DNA of 44,881 nt from contig PHBI01000085.1 in the NCBI GenBank assembly GCA_002841945.1, forward strand, positions 1 through 44,881, in the 5' to 3' direction. This stretch comes from Deltaproteobacteria bacterium HGW-Deltaproteobacteria-14 (GTDB taxonomy: Bacteria; Myxococcota_A; UBA9042; PHBI01). Positions 1 through 9,700 of this stretch are shown one piece after another. Positions within the stretch are counted from its first letter, which is position 1. Each line of letters starts with the position of its first letter. The notes below the pieces were generated by a model, which did not search any database, had not been told where the DNA came from, and worked only from the letters and a program-made list of their open reading frames with translations. Both the position numbers and the translations under genes were made by a program.

Positions 1-828
1 CGCTTCGACCTGGCGCTGGCCCGCGCGCGCCTGGCGCGGCGCTACGCGATGGTGCGGCCCGAGCTGACGCCGCCGGGCGCGGCGCCGACCCTGCTCGTGG
101 AGGGGGGGCGGCTGCTGCCCCTCGAGGCCCGCTGCGCGGCGCGGGGGGCGGCTTACTGGCCGCTCGACCTGGCCCTCGCCGTGCCGGTGGCGGTCATCGC
201 CGGCGCGAACATGGGCGGGAAGACGGTCGCCCTGGCCACGGTGGGCTTTCTGCAGGCGCTGGCCCAGCTCGGCTTCTTCGCGCCGGCGCGGCGGCTGCGC
301 ACGACCTTCTACGACCACCTCGCGTGCGTCGGCGGCCACCGCGACGAGGCGGGCGCGCGGGTCGAGGGGCTGAGCAGCTTCGGGCTCGAGGTCGATCAGC
401 TGGTGAACGTCTGGCGCCGCCTCGACCACGGCGAGCGCACCCTGGTGCTGATCGACGAGCTGGCGCGCACGACCAGCTCGACCGAGGCGGCGGCGCTGTT
501 GACGGCGGTGCTCGGCGCGCTGGCGGCGCGGGGGGACGTGACGGCGGCGCTGTCGACCCACGTCGTCGAGCTGGGGCTGCCGGCCGCGGGGGTGGCCTGC
601 TTCCGCATGGCGGGCCTCGGCGCGGGCGGGCTCGAGCGGCTGCTGGCCGGCGGGGGCGGCGCGGACCTGGCCGCGCGGGTGCGGCGCATCAACGATCACA
701 TGACCTACCGCCTCGACCCGGCCGCCGATCTGGCGCCGACGCGCGAGGCGCTGGGCATCGCGGAGATCCTCGGCCTCGACGCGCGGCTCGTGCGCGCGGC
801 GAGGCAGCACCTCGGAGGGGCGTTATGA
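1..828 (+). CDS. kamC: Lysine 5,6-aminomutase reactivase ATPase, MutS-like (KamC), 5' end missing
   Basis: The reading frame is open from base 1, so the start lies left of the window; an internal ATG at 49 is probably not the real start. The visible part is a MutS-type ABC ATPase core: the MutS-like stretch DLALARARLA, a P-loop GANMGGKT (codons from about 208), a GLSSFGLEVDQL stretch, and a Walker B LVLIDELARTTSS. It lacks room for the mismatch-binding domains of true MutS. MutS-like ATPases next to kamD/kamE are known as the reactivating factor that exchanges damaged cobalamin from lysine 5,6-aminomutase. Its stop overlaps the kamD start by four bases (ATGA), supporting translational coupling. 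The partner subunit KamB would be expected further left. Family call is strong from context; reactivase function is inferred from that family. Confidence 0.82.
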   Translation, partial: RFDLALARARLARRYAMVRPELTPPGAAPTLLVEGGRLLPLEARCAARGAAYWPLDLALAVPVAVIAGANMGGKTVALATVGFLQALAQLGFFAPARRLRTTFYDHLACVGGHRDEAGARVEGLSSFGLEVDQLVNVWRRLDHGERTLVLIDELARTTSSTEAAALLTAVLGALAARGDVTAALSTHVVELGLPAAGVACFRMAGLGAGGLERLLAGGGGADLAARVRRINDHMTYRLDPAADLAPTREALGIAEILGLDARLVRAARQHLGGAL

Positions 829-2405
829 GCTCGAAGCTGTGGCTCGATCAGGACAAGGTGGCGCGAGCGCGGGTCCTGGCGCGGGAGATCGTGCGGCCGG
901 TGCAGGCGTTCATCGCCGAGCACACGACGACGACGGTCGAGCGCGCCACGCTGCGCTTGCTGGGCGCGGACGGCGCGAACGCCGACGGCGTGCCGGTGGC
1001 GAACCTGGTGGTGGACGCGCTCGGCGAGCGGGCGGCCCACGGGGCGACCCGCTACTACGTGAACGCGCTGTTTCGGCGCGACCGCGACGTCGCGGCGCTC
1101 AACCGCGAGATCGCCGACGGGCTGGACGTGGCGACGCTGCCGCTGATCGACCAGGTCCACCTCGAGGCGAAGGCGCAGGAGCTGGTCGCGGCGTTCGCGG
1201 CGCGGGTGCGGGCCAACGTGGCGCACCGCGACGCGAAGCTCGCGCGCTACGCGGCGGCCGAGAAGAGCCCGCTGCTCTACGTGATCGTGGCGACGGGCAA
1301 CATCTACGAGGACGCCAAGCAGGCGCGGGCGGCGGCGCGGCAGGGGGCGGACGTCATCGCGGTGATCCGCACGACGGCGCAGAGCCTCCTGGACTACGTG
1401 CCCTACGGCGCGACGACCGATGGCTTTGGCGGCACCTACGCGACCCAGGAGAACTTCCGCATCATGCGCGAGGCCATCGACGAGGTGGTCGACGAGGAGC
1501 AGCGCTACATCCGCGTGGTGAACTACTGCTCGGGGCTGTGCATGCCGGAGATCGCGGCGCTCGGGGCGCTCGAGCGGCTCGACATGATGCTGAACGACGC
1601 GATGTACGGGATCCTGTTCCGCGACATCAACATGGAGCGGACCTTCATCGATCAGAACTTCTCGCGGATGATCAACGCGTTCGCGGACATCGTCATCAAC
1701 ACCGGCGAGGACAACTACCTGACGACGGCGGACGCGATGGAGGCGGCGGACACGGTGGTCGCGTCGCAGCTCATCAACGAGGCGTTCGCGCGGGAGGCGG
1801 GGATGCCGAGCCGGCTGATGGGGCTCGGGCACGCCTTCGAGATCGATCCGGCGCTGGAGAACAGCTTCCTCTACGAGCTCGCGGGGGCGCAGCTGGTGCG
1901 CGAGATCTTCCCGGACAGCCCGCTGAAGTACATGCCGCCGACGCGGTACATGACCGGCAACATCTTCCGCGGGGTGGCGCAGAACGCGCTGTTCAACTTC
2001 GTCTCGAAGGCGACGCAGCAGTCGATCCATCTGCTCGGGATGGTGACCGAGGCGATCCACACCCCGTTCCTGCAGGACCGCTTCCTGGCCATCGAGAACG
2101 CGCGCTACGTGATGAACAGCATGTCGGGGCTGTACGACGAGATCGCGTTCAAGCCGGACGGGCTCATCGTGCGCCGGGCGCGGCAGGTGCTCGATGGGGC
2201 GCACGACCTCTTGGCGGAGGTCGCGCAGAGCGACCTGTTTCAGGCGATCGAGCGCGGGGTCTTCGCCGAGGTGAAGCGGCCGCGGTCGGGGGGCAAGGGG
2301 CGCGACGGGGTGATGGTGCGGGCGGGCGACTATTGGAACCCCTGCGAGGCGTTCCTGCAGGCGGCGTTGGGGGTCTCGGGCGAGCGCGGGGGTGTCACAT
2401 GCTGA
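825..2405 (+). CDS. kamD: Lysine 5,6-aminomutase alpha subunit
   Basis: 526 residues, close to the usual length of about 520 for the alpha subunit of D-lysine 5,6-aminomutase. This subunit forms the TIM-barrel that holds adenosylcobalamin and the substrate. The enzyme moves the terminal amino group of lysine or beta-lysine from C6 to C5 using adenosylcobalamin and PLP. Recognisable family stretches are TTTTVERATLRLLG near the N-terminus, YVIVATGNIYEDAKQARAAA, VPYGATTDGFGGTYATQ, FRDINMERTFIDQNFSR and NTGEDNYLTTADA. The start at 825 overlaps the kamC stop (ATGA) and has GGAGGGG at 814-820. The longer upstream open frame is only a shadow of kamC. kamE follows with a 7-base overlap, so the two subunits are made from one message. 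Confidence 0.95.
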   Translation: MSSKLWLDQDKVARARVLAREIVRPVQAFIAEHTTTTVERATLRLLGADGANADGVPVANLVVDALGERAAHGATRYYVNALFRRDRDVAALNREIADGLDVATLPLIDQVHLEAKAQELVAAFAARVRANVAHRDAKLARYAAAEKSPLLYVIVATGNIYEDAKQARAAARQGADVIAVIRTTAQSLLDYVPYGATTDGFGGTYATQENFRIMREAIDEVVDEEQRYIRVVNYCSGLCMPEIAALGALERLDMMLNDAMYGILFRDINMERTFIDQNFSRMINAFADIVINTGEDNYLTTADAMEAADTVVASQLINEAFAREAGMPSRLMGLGHAFEIDPALENSFLYELAGAQLVREIFPDSPLKYMPPTRYMTGNIFRGVAQNALFNFVSKATQQSIHLLGMVTEAIHTPFLQDRFLAIENARYVMNSMSGLYDEIAFKPDGLIVRRARQVLDGAHDLLAEVAQSDLFQAIERGVFAEVKRPRSGGKGRDGVMVRAGDYWNPCEAFLQAALGVSGERGGVTC

Positions 2406-3136
2406 TTCGACCGTATGGGGACGCGCTGGATGACGGCGCGGTGCAGCTGTCGTTCACGCTGCCGGTGGGGGACGGGGCCAAGGCGCGCGAGGCGGCGCGG
2501 CTGTATGTGCTGGCGCTCGGGTTCACGCGCTGCGAGGTGGTGCACGCGCAGGCGCTCGACAGCGGCTTCACGTTCTTCGTCGCGTATGGGCGCAGCGCGG
2601 TGGCGATCGACTACGACCGGGTGGCGGTCGACGCGTCGGCTGACGCCGAGTTCATGTCGTTTGACGAGGTGAACGCGTACGTCGCGCGCGAGCTCGGGCG
2701 CAAGCTCGTGGTGGTGGGGGCGTGCACGGGGTTCGACGCGCACACGGTGGGCATCGACGCCATCATGAACATGAAGGGGTACAACCACCACTACGGGCTC
2801 GAGCGCTACCCGTGGTTCGAGGCGCACAACCTGGGCGCGCAGGTGCCGAACGAGCGGCTGATCGCCTATGCGCTCGAGGTCGGGGCGGACGCGCTGCTGG
2901 TGTCGCAGATCGTGACGCAGCGGGACACGCACGTGGCGAACCTGACGCAGCTCATCGAGCTGCTCGAGGCCGAGGGGCTGCGCGAGCGCTTCGTGGTGGT
3001 GGTGGGGGGCCCGCGGGTGTCGCACAAGCTGGCGGTGGAGCTGGGGTTCGACGCGGGCTTCTCGCGCGGGACCTATGCCGAGCACGTGGCGACCTACGTC
3101 GCGCGCACGCTGGTCGAGAGGAAGAAGAGCCGCTGA
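2399..3136 (+). CDS. kamE: Lysine 5,6-aminomutase beta subunit (cobalamin/PLP Rossmann subunit)
   Basis: 245 residues, in the family range. The beta subunit carries the Rossmann domain that binds the lower face of cobalamin and the PLP cofactor. The motif DAHTVGIDAIMNMKGY contains the base-off cobalamin ligand His115 and, 11 residues later, Lys126. This is the same spacing as His133 and Lys144 of the characterised Clostridium enzyme, in which the lysine holds PLP as an internal aldimine. It is followed by GLERYPWFEAHNLGAQVPNE and by VVVVGGPRVSHKLAVELGFDAGF at the C-terminal side of the B12 domain. Both catalytic ligands are present, so the protein should be functional. The ATG at 2399 overlaps the kamD stop; a G-rich Shine-Dalgarno lies just upstream inside kamD. 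Confidence 0.95.
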   Translation: MLIRPYGDALDDGAVQLSFTLPVGDGAKAREAARLYVLALGFTRCEVVHAQALDSGFTFFVAYGRSAVAIDYDRVAVDASADAEFMSFDEVNAYVARELGRKLVVVGACTGFDAHTVGIDAIMNMKGYNHHYGLERYPWFEAHNLGAQVPNERLIAYALEVGADALLVSQIVTQRDTHVANLTQLIELLEAEGLRERFVVVVGGPRVSHKLAVELGFDAGFSRGTYAEHVATYVARTLVERKKSR

Positions 3137-3155
3137 GCGCGGAGGAGAGCGAGCG

Positions 3156-3554
3156 ATGGAGAAGATCGAGGCGATGATTCGGCTGCGCATCAGCGAGCAC
3201 GACGTGCACTACGCGGGCGGGCTGGTGGACGGGGCGCGGATGCTGGGGCTCTTCGGGGACGTGGCGACGGAGCTGCTCATCCGCTCGGACGGGGACGAGG
3301 GGCTGTTCGTGGCGTACAACCTGGTCGAGTTCAAGGCGCCGGTGCACGCGGGCGACTTCATCGAGGCGCGGGGCACGATCACGGCCTTCGGCAAGACGTC
3401 GCGGAAGATGACCTTCGAGGCGTGGAAGGTGATCGCCGCGGCTGGACTGAGCGGCACACCGAGCGCGGCGGACGTGCTGGATCCGCCGGTGCTGGTGTGC
3501 CGGGCCGAGGGGACGTGTCTCGTGCCGCAGGCGCTGCAGCGCAAGGCGCGCTGA
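3156..3554 (+). CDS. kal: 3-aminobutyryl-CoA ammonia-lyase
   Basis: 132 residues, hot-dog fold family. Kal removes ammonia from L-3-aminobutyryl-CoA to give crotonyl-CoA, the step after 3,5-diaminohexanoate cleavage in the lysine pathway that starts with the Kam aminomutase. Family stretches seen are RLRISEHDVHYAGGLVDGA, GDVATELLIRSDGDEGLF and VEFKAPVHAGDFIEARG, with the C-terminal VCRAEGTCLVP. The ATG at 3156 is chosen because a strong Shine-Dalgarno (GGAGGAGAG, 3141-3149) stands in front of it; the longer frame upstream runs inside kamE. It lies 19 bases after kamE and is the last gene of the cluster here. The kdd and kce genes that would act between Kam and Kal are not in the window and may lie to the left. 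Confidence 0.9.
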   Translation: MEKIEAMIRLRISEHDVHYAGGLVDGARMLGLFGDVATELLIRSDGDEGLFVAYNLVEFKAPVHAGDFIEARGTITAFGKTSRKMTFEAWKVIAAAGLSGTPSAADVLDPPVLVCRAEGTCLVPQALQRKAR

Positions 3555-3936
3555 GGCGTGCCGCCGCCGGGTGAGGGTGCGCTCGCGCCCCCTCTGGGTG
3601 CGACGGCCGGCCCGCGACCGCGGTGACGTTACAGCTGAAACGTCCGCGGCGGACCGGGAGGACGGAACCCGACCGACGACGACGGGTCCATCCCCGCGGG
3701 CGCGGGGGAGCTCGAGCCGGACCAGCTCGCGCGCGATGATGCCATGACAGATCGCCACCACGGCGTGCAGCCCAAGAGCCAACGCGACCTCGCGGATGCG
3801 ACGCGCCACGTGGGCGCGCCGCCTGGGCGTCAGTCGATTGAGGGACATCCAGAGCTCGATCGCTTAGCGCTTCACGGTGATGAAGCGCGGCGCTATCGAC
3901 GATGAACGATAGTCCCCTCGAGCCGAGCGATTCGCG
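3555..3936. other. Intergenic stretch with unassigned minus-strand coding-like fragment
   Basis: No convincing gene. On the minus strand, 3848 down to about 3690 reads a short protein-like piece beginning MSLNRLTPRRRAHVARRI and containing VVAICHGIIARELVRLELPRARG. It looks more protein-like than random GC-rich sequence but has no clear Shine-Dalgarno and continues only into the kal antisense frame. It may be the remnant of a lost gene. I do not recognise the family. No obvious terminator hairpin with a T-run was found after kal. Confidence 0.3.
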
Positions 3937-5193
3937 TCACGGCCCAGCCGCGGGCGTCAGCGCGGTGAGCGGGACCCGCTTACCAAAAACCGCGGCGCCG
4001 CGGCCCTGCTTGCGGACCCACGCGATTAGAACGTCGCCACTCGCCTGCGAAGCGACCGCGAAGCCGGAGCCCAGGTTGGGATCGCGAGCGAGCACCGCCG
4101 GGGCGCCGACCGGCGCGAGCGACCTGTCGAAGACCTGGCCATACAAGTCGCCGCCCCGCCCATCCGGGCTCCACGTTCGGAGCAGCGAACCGTTCGACAG
4201 GTATACGGTCTGGCCGACCACCGCTGCTCCGTCCCCCGTGTCGTAGGGCTCTGGGGTGCTCGTGAGGCGTCCGAGCTGCGACGTCGCGACGTGCAGCGTG
4301 CGGCTCATCACCTGCTTGTCCCATGGCTCTTGGTCGCAACGCGTACACCAAACCCCCCAGGTCACGAGCAACGAGCCCTCCGAGACGGGGACGAGAGTCG
4401 GGGGCATGGTGTAGGCACCCATCGGGTGAAGCCTGATCGGCGCGCCCTGTGGGTCTCCCGCCGTGTCGTAGACCCTCACGTACGCGCCGTCCTCGGGGTG
4501 CGTGCCGACGGATCCCTGCGCCCAGCTCACCACGAAGCCACCGTCGGGTAGCCGGGTGAGACCAGGCCCACCTCCGGCCTCCTGTCCGACATTGCCAGCC
4601 GCCACCGTCCTGGGACTGCCTCCGTCGGCCTCGGCCGAAACGAGCTGAAACCGGATCGCGTCGCCGGTGCACCACGCGACGACGACGGTGTCGTCGAGCG
4701 CGAGCATGGACGGTTGGCCGTTCATGTTCGAAGCGCCGATGTCTTGGCGAGCGGCGCAGGTCCGCGCATTCGTATCGCAGGACCACACGCGGATGCCCGC
4801 GTCGTGGTGCGAGACGAGCAGCAGCCGACCGTCATTGAGCACGAACGGCTGGGCTTCGGAATAGGCGACGTCAGCGGACACGAGCTCGCTCGCGCGCCCC
4901 TTGACCGGCTCGGTCCGAAGCACTCTCCGGCGATCGATGACCGGCCCTGCCGACGTTCTCGGCGCCGTGGTATCGCGACACGCTGGACTCGCGTGCGCTC
5001 GGCACAGCGCGGCGCCGCTGGCACCACCGCAATCCCGCTCGACCCTGCATGGGCCGCACGCGTTCTCAGGGGCCGACGGGAGGCACGTCCCCGCTTGGGC
5101 GTCACCCACCGCGCCGACACCGAGTAGGACTAGCGCGGGCGCCACAGCGTTGATTGGTCTCCGAGTGAGTCCCCGCCATCTCCTTGGCCGCAT
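3937..5193 (-). CDS. Exported protein of unknown function, beta-propeller-like
   Basis: 418 residues. The N-terminus has basic residues followed by a hydrophobic run (AVAPALVLLGVGAVGDAQAG), a likely Sec signal peptide cleaved near residue 35. A short Cys-rich segment follows (CLPSAPENACGPCRVERDCGG, with CR and AC pairs), as in many secreted myxobacterial proteins. The rest is about 330 residues of repeating short beta-strand units such as PFVLNDGRLLLVSH, PSMLALDDTVVVAWC, LTRLPDGGFVVSWAQG and GDVLIAWVRKQGRG, the pattern of a secreted beta-propeller. No catalytic motif was recognised. The start at 5193 has GAAGGA about ten bases upstream. The function is unknown; the propeller fold is an inference from repeat spacing. 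Confidence 0.75.
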   Translation of the reverse strand: MRPRRWRGLTRRPINAVAPALVLLGVGAVGDAQAGTCLPSAPENACGPCRVERDCGGASGAALCRAHASPACRDTTAPRTSAGPVIDRRRVLRTEPVKGRASELVSADVAYSEAQPFVLNDGRLLLVSHHDAGIRVWSCDTNARTCAARQDIGASNMNGQPSMLALDDTVVVAWCTGDAIRFQLVSAEADGGSPRTVAAGNVGQEAGGGPGLTRLPDGGFVVSWAQGSVGTHPEDGAYVRVYDTAGDPQGAPIRLHPMGAYTMPPTLVPVSEGSLLVTWGVWCTRCDQEPWDKQVMSRTLHVATSQLGRLTSTPEPYDTGDGAAVVGQTVYLSNGSLLRTWSPDGRGGDLYGQVFDRSLAPVGAPAVLARDPNLGSGFAVASQASGDVLIAWVRKQGRGAAVFGKRVPLTALTPAAGP

Positions 5194-5283
5194 AGTCTTT
5201 GCATCCTTCGTGTGGTTTGGGGTCTCGCCTCGAGGCGGGCTCGCGTCGCGAACCCGGTCGATCGTGTCGGCTCGTCGAACTGG

Positions 5284-5673
5284 TCAGCGCAGGCGACCGC
5301 AGTTGTTGTAGAAGTCGATGATGGACACCCGCCACGGACCGTACTTCCCATAGGGGTCCTTCTTGCGGCACATCCCCCAATCGCCGACTCCAGAGCAGGT
5401 CTTGTCCGCGTGGCCGCGCGGAGGCGGAGGATTGTCTGTAGCCGTGTACGTGACCTGGACCTGGACCGGGATGCACTGCGCCTGGCTCTTGTTCTCGACG
5501 GGACCCGTCTTGAGCACCTTGACGCTCGTGAAGGCGGCGCGCGTGCCGTTCATCGCCACGTGGCTCGCACGGATCCCCTTCTCCAAGACCGCCTTTGACG
5601 GGGCGGCCAGCGCCGTACCCCCGAGGCAGACACCCGCGACGACCATCAACGCGAAGTGGGACTTGCGCATCAT
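5284..5673 (-). CDS. Small secreted protein of unknown function
   Basis: 129 residues. The N-terminus MMRKSHFALMVVAGVCLGG TALAA is a typical Sec signal peptide with an ALA-A cleavage site near residue 23. The mature part of about 105 residues has five cysteines or so, in CIPV, TCSG, GMCRK and NNCGRLR, and ends with YNNCGRLR. AGGGG lies directly upstream, at slightly better spacing for the second ATG (5670). It lies 90 bases upstream of the exported propeller-like protein on the same strand and may be cotranscribed with it. No family was recognised; disulfide bonds in a periplasmic protein are plausible. Confidence 0.7.
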   Translation of the reverse strand: MMRKSHFALMVVAGVCLGGTALAAPSKAVLEKGIRASHVAMNGTRAAFTSVKVLKTGPVENKSQAQCIPVQVQVTYTATDNPPPPRGHADKTCSGVGDWGMCRKKDPYGKYGPWRVSIIDFYNNCGRLR

Positions 5674-5913
5674 GACCCCTCTTTGTGGACGTTGGACCTA
5701 CCCGGTGGTCGGCCGATGCCGGACGCGAACGTCGCGTCGCGTCTGATCAGCGGCCTCATCACGGGTTTTCAACCAACGATCTGCGCGCATTCGAGAAAGC
5801 GAGCGCCCGATCCGAGGCCGCTCGGCGGCGCCGTCGGGTAACACGAGAGCACTCGGGACGCGGTCGCGCCGACCACGCAGCGATTTACGCGGTTGCGGAC
5901 GACCGGGGGCGGG

Positions 5914-6732
5914 TCAGGTGGCGTCGGCGGGGGACTGCTCCGCCGCGTCGGCGCGGAGCTCGGCGACCGTCTCGCGGAAGGACATCACGACCTCGCCGCG
6001 GTAGGGGCCGGCGCTGAAGGGGTCGATGGCGAAGCCGCGGACCTGCAAGACCGGCGGGACCGTCTCGCTCAAAGACACCGCCGGGCGGGCGCCGAGGTGC
6101 GCGTGGGGCGCGAGACACGCCGCGAGGCGCGCCGCCTCGACCAGCGTGGCCAGATCGAGGTCCTCGTGCACCGGCAGCGCCATGTCCACCGGGTAGCCCC
6201 CGCCCTCCGCCGTCAGCCGGCGCAGCCCCTCGCGCGCGATGCGCCCGTGGGACACGTCCACCCGCGTCCCATCCAGCGTGCGCAGCTCGATGGCGCGCAT
6301 CCCCACCCGCGTGATCTCGCCCTCGAGCTCGGCGATCGCGACGTAGTCCCCCTCCTTGAGCCGCCCCGACAGCGCGCCGCCCACCCCGAGGACCACGTCG
6401 CGCAGCGGCGGCGTGAACGCCAGCGCCAAGGCGACCACCCCCGCCGGGACCAGGATCCACGCCACCAGCGCGCTGAGCCACAGCGCCAGCGCCAACGACA
6501 CCGCCGCCGCCGCCAGCCACAGCGCCGCCCGCGCCAACAGCGGCCGCCGCGCCACCAGCCGCAGCGGCAGCAGCCGCGCCCCGGCGAAGCGCCGGACGAA
6601 GACGGCGACCCGCTGATCGACCCACACCGCGGCCACCAGCAGCACCGCGATCAAGAGCAGCGCGATCAGCGCTCCCCAGCCGCTGCCGAGGGCGTCCGCC
6701 TCGAGCGGCGTCACGAGCGGCGGCCCGGTCAC
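5914..6732 (-). CDS. MscS-family small-conductance mechanosensitive channel
   Basis: 272 residues. N-terminal hydrophobic segments (WGALIALLLIAVLLVAAVWV, then ALWLAAAAVSLALALWL and VAWILVPAGVVALALAF) lead into a stretch typical of the MscS pore/beta domain: GALSGRLKEGDYVAI, GEITRVGMRAIELRTLDGTRVDVSHG. It should form an inner-membrane channel that opens under membrane tension to release solutes. The GTG at 6732 is chosen because it overlaps the stop of the upstream antiporter-ATPase gene (GTGA), as at the other junctions of this operon; the longer open frame upstream reads antisense-style low-complexity sequence. It is the last gene of the five-gene K+/cation operon, fitting an osmotic-shock role. 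The MscS helix 3 glycine/alanine pattern cannot be judged by eye. Confidence 0.82.
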   Translation of the reverse strand: MTGPPLVTPLEADALGSGWGALIALLLIAVLLVAAVWVDQRVAVFVRRFAGARLLPLRLVARRPLLARAALWLAAAAVSLALALWLSALVAWILVPAGVVALALAFTPPLRDVVLGVGGALSGRLKEGDYVAIAELEGEITRVGMRAIELRTLDGTRVDVSHGRIAREGLRRLTAEGGGYPVDMALPVHEDLDLATLVEAARLAACLAPHAHLGARPAVSLSETVPPVLQVRGFAIDPFSAGPYRGEVVMSFRETVAELRADAAEQSPADAT

Positions 6733-9700
6733 GCGATCCCCCGGGCGCGCAGGCGCCGGGCCAGCCGCGGCCAGATCACCGGGTTGATCGCGTAGTCCCC
6801 GCTCGGCGTCTGCTCGACGATGTGCCGCCACGCCAGGCGCCGCAGCACCTCGTCGGCGTCGTCGGCCGGGATCCGCTGCACCAGGGCCAGCTCGGACGGG
6901 GTCAGGCCGTCATGCACGTGGACCAACGCGAGGGTGATGAGGTCGTTGAGCGGCACCCGATCGACGAACGAGAGGTCGAGCGCGTCCGGCAGCTCCGCGA
7001 GCACCGTCTGGCCGTCCTCGCCCATCCGCAAGGCCCGCAGCCACTCGAAGACCCCGATGAGCGGACGCCCACCCGCCCGCTCGGCGAGCTTGACGAAGAA
7101 GCGCTCGCGGGCGTCCTCCTGGTCGCTCGCCGCGCCCCCGTTCGGGTCCGCGTACTGCGTGCGGTACCCGCTCGCCTGGTGCCGCGTCTCGATGAGGCGC
7201 GCCATCTGGCCCGCGTCGAGCGGGCCGAGCTCGACCTTGTGCGTGAACGAGCGCGACAGCGGCACGAGCCCGTCCGCCGCCGAGAGCACGAGGGGGTCGG
7301 TCCCCACGATCCACAGCACCTTGTGGGCCGTCGCCCCGATGAGGCGGCGCAGGAGCCGCAGCCCGTCGACGCCGTGGCGGTGGCGCAGCTGGATCCGCCC
7401 GAGGGACTCGATCACCAGCACCAGCGGCGTCGGCAAGGACACCAGGTGCTCCTCGATGCGCCGGTTCGACTTCAGGCGCTTCTTCCCGATGGCCGCGCCT
7501 ATCGCCCGGGTCAGCTCGCGCTCGGACTCGCGCCGTGGGTTCAGCGGCACGCGCCCGACCGCCGTGCCGGCCGGCAGGTGCCGCAGCGCCCGCTCGATGA
7601 GCGAGCTCACCCCCTGCCCGCGGCCGCCGACCACCACCACCGCCGTCGGCTCGCCGGCCTGCCAGCGGTCGAGCGCCGCCTCGAAGGTCGCCCACGGGCC
7701 CTCGTGCCCCGCGAAGAACTCGTCGACCCCGAGCGGGTTGGTGCTGAACAGCCGCAGGTAGCTCTGGGGCAGCTCCAGCTTCGCCAGCGAGGTCAGGCTG
7801 GCCTGGGCCGCCACCTCGAACGGGAAGCCCGCCCGCGGCGTGGCGCGGCGGCGCGCGTCCCCTCCGCGCCCCCCAAGCGGGGTGAGGCGGCGCACGACCC
7901 AGCGAGCCGCCGTCACCCTCCGACTCGTGCGCACCGGGGCCTCGACCGCCGCCACCCGCGAGCGGCGGACCTGGGCGTGGGCCACGGCCGGCGCGACCTC
8001 GTAGAGCAGCGTCCGGAGCTGCGCCCGCGCCCGCTCCCCCTCGGCCAGCACCGGCAGGGCGATGTCGGCGAGCTGCGCCTCGAGCAGCCGCAGCTCCTCA
8101 CCGAGGCGCTCCTGGAGCCGCTCGAGGCCCCCCTTGGCGAACTCCCGCGCGAGCTCCTCGGGGTTCGCGCTCTCCCGCGCCGCGAGGACGTCCGCCGCCG
8201 CGCCGAGGTGAAAGCGCTCGAGCTGCAGCGCGTGCGACATCGCCGTGCGCGCCTCGCCGACCAAGGCGGCGACGCGCTCCTCGACGTCGATCAGGTTGAG
8301 CCGCGCGTCGTCCACCACCGTGGACACCGCGATCTCCCGCGCCCGCAGCTCCGCCGTCTGCTCGACCTCGGCGCTCGGGGCCAGCCCCTCGGCCGGCAGG
8401 CGACCGGGGACCGCCGGGACCACCAGCCGCTCGGGCAGCGTGTGGCACTGCGCGTCGAGGTCCGCCAGCATCGGCGCCAGGAGGTTCGACAGCTCGCCGC
8501 GGCTGTCGCGCCCGTCGAGCTCGCGCAGCGACGCCTCGGCGCTCTCCCGCAGCCGGTCCCCGATGGCTCGCAGCGCCCGCGGGTTCGGCGCCGTCCCCGC
8601 CGCCAGCAGCGCCTCGACCTCGGGCAGCGCGGCGTCGACCCCGCGCGCCATCGCCGCGAGCGGCTCCACCAGCGCCCCGCCGAGGACCGTCGTCAGGTGG
8701 TCGGCGCCGTCCCGATAGCACGCCGCGAGGCGCGGCTCGGCCAGCTCGACCTGAATGAGCGCCTGCAGGCGCCCCGCGTAGCCGCGGGTGAGGTGATCCC
8801 AGCGCGCCACGTCCGCCGCGAGCCGCTCGCGCCCGGCGCGATACTCCTGAAAGCGCCGCGACGGGTTGGTGAGCCGCTCGGGCAGGCTCGGGGTGTCCGC
8901 CTTGGCGACCGCGTCGTAGAGGGCGTCCATGGCGTCCGCGAACAGCAGCATCGCCCGCGCGAGCACCTCGTCACCGAGCCGCAGCAGGTTCTCCGGCGCG
9001 GCGACGCTGGGCGCCTCGCGGTTGAGCACCGTGCGGCGCACCTCCTCGAGGGCCATCACCGGCGCGCGCAGCGCCAGGTTCGCGACCGGCACGAGGCGTG
9101 GCGGCAGCGGCATCGCGAGGTAGAACTTGGCGAGGCGGTCGAGGCGCACGATGCGGCGGGCGCGGCGGCGCAGGCCGACGGCGGCCAGCGCCCGGCGCCA
9201 CCCCTTGCGGGCGCGGGCGAGGCGGCTGTCCCCGGGGCGCGGGCGGCGGTCCTCGGGGCGCTCGGCGACCGAGGTGGGGCGGATGGCGCCGACGGCGGTG
9301 TCGATGTTGGCCAGCAGCCGCTCGACGGCGGTGTCGAGGACCTCGAGGGTGCTGGCGCGCCCGGCGAAGGCGCCGCAGCGCTCGTACCACGCGGCCAGGG
9401 CGGCGGCGCGGTCGCCGCTGGCGTGGGCGATCTCGGAGACGAAGGCGAAGGGCCCGAGCGCGAGGGCCTCGGCCAGGGTCTCGGCGAACAGCTCCATCTC
9501 GCTCTGGGTGCGCTGGCGCAGCGCCAGGAGCGGCTCGCGCAGCTCGTCGGGGAGGTCCGCCGCCGGCTTGGGCAGGTCGACGCCGTACATGACGTCGCGC
9601 TCGAGGAGGCGCTTGGCGGCCGCGATCTCGTCGCCGTCGTCAGTGACGACCGCCACCTCGCCCGCGCGGCGGAGCATGAAGCGCAGGGCGACCGGGCCGA

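Noticed and set aside
705..2204. Long minus-strand open frame opposite kamD
   Set aside because: It is rich in Arg, His and Val with no domains, typical of antisense frames in GC-rich DNA; kamD itself is well supported.
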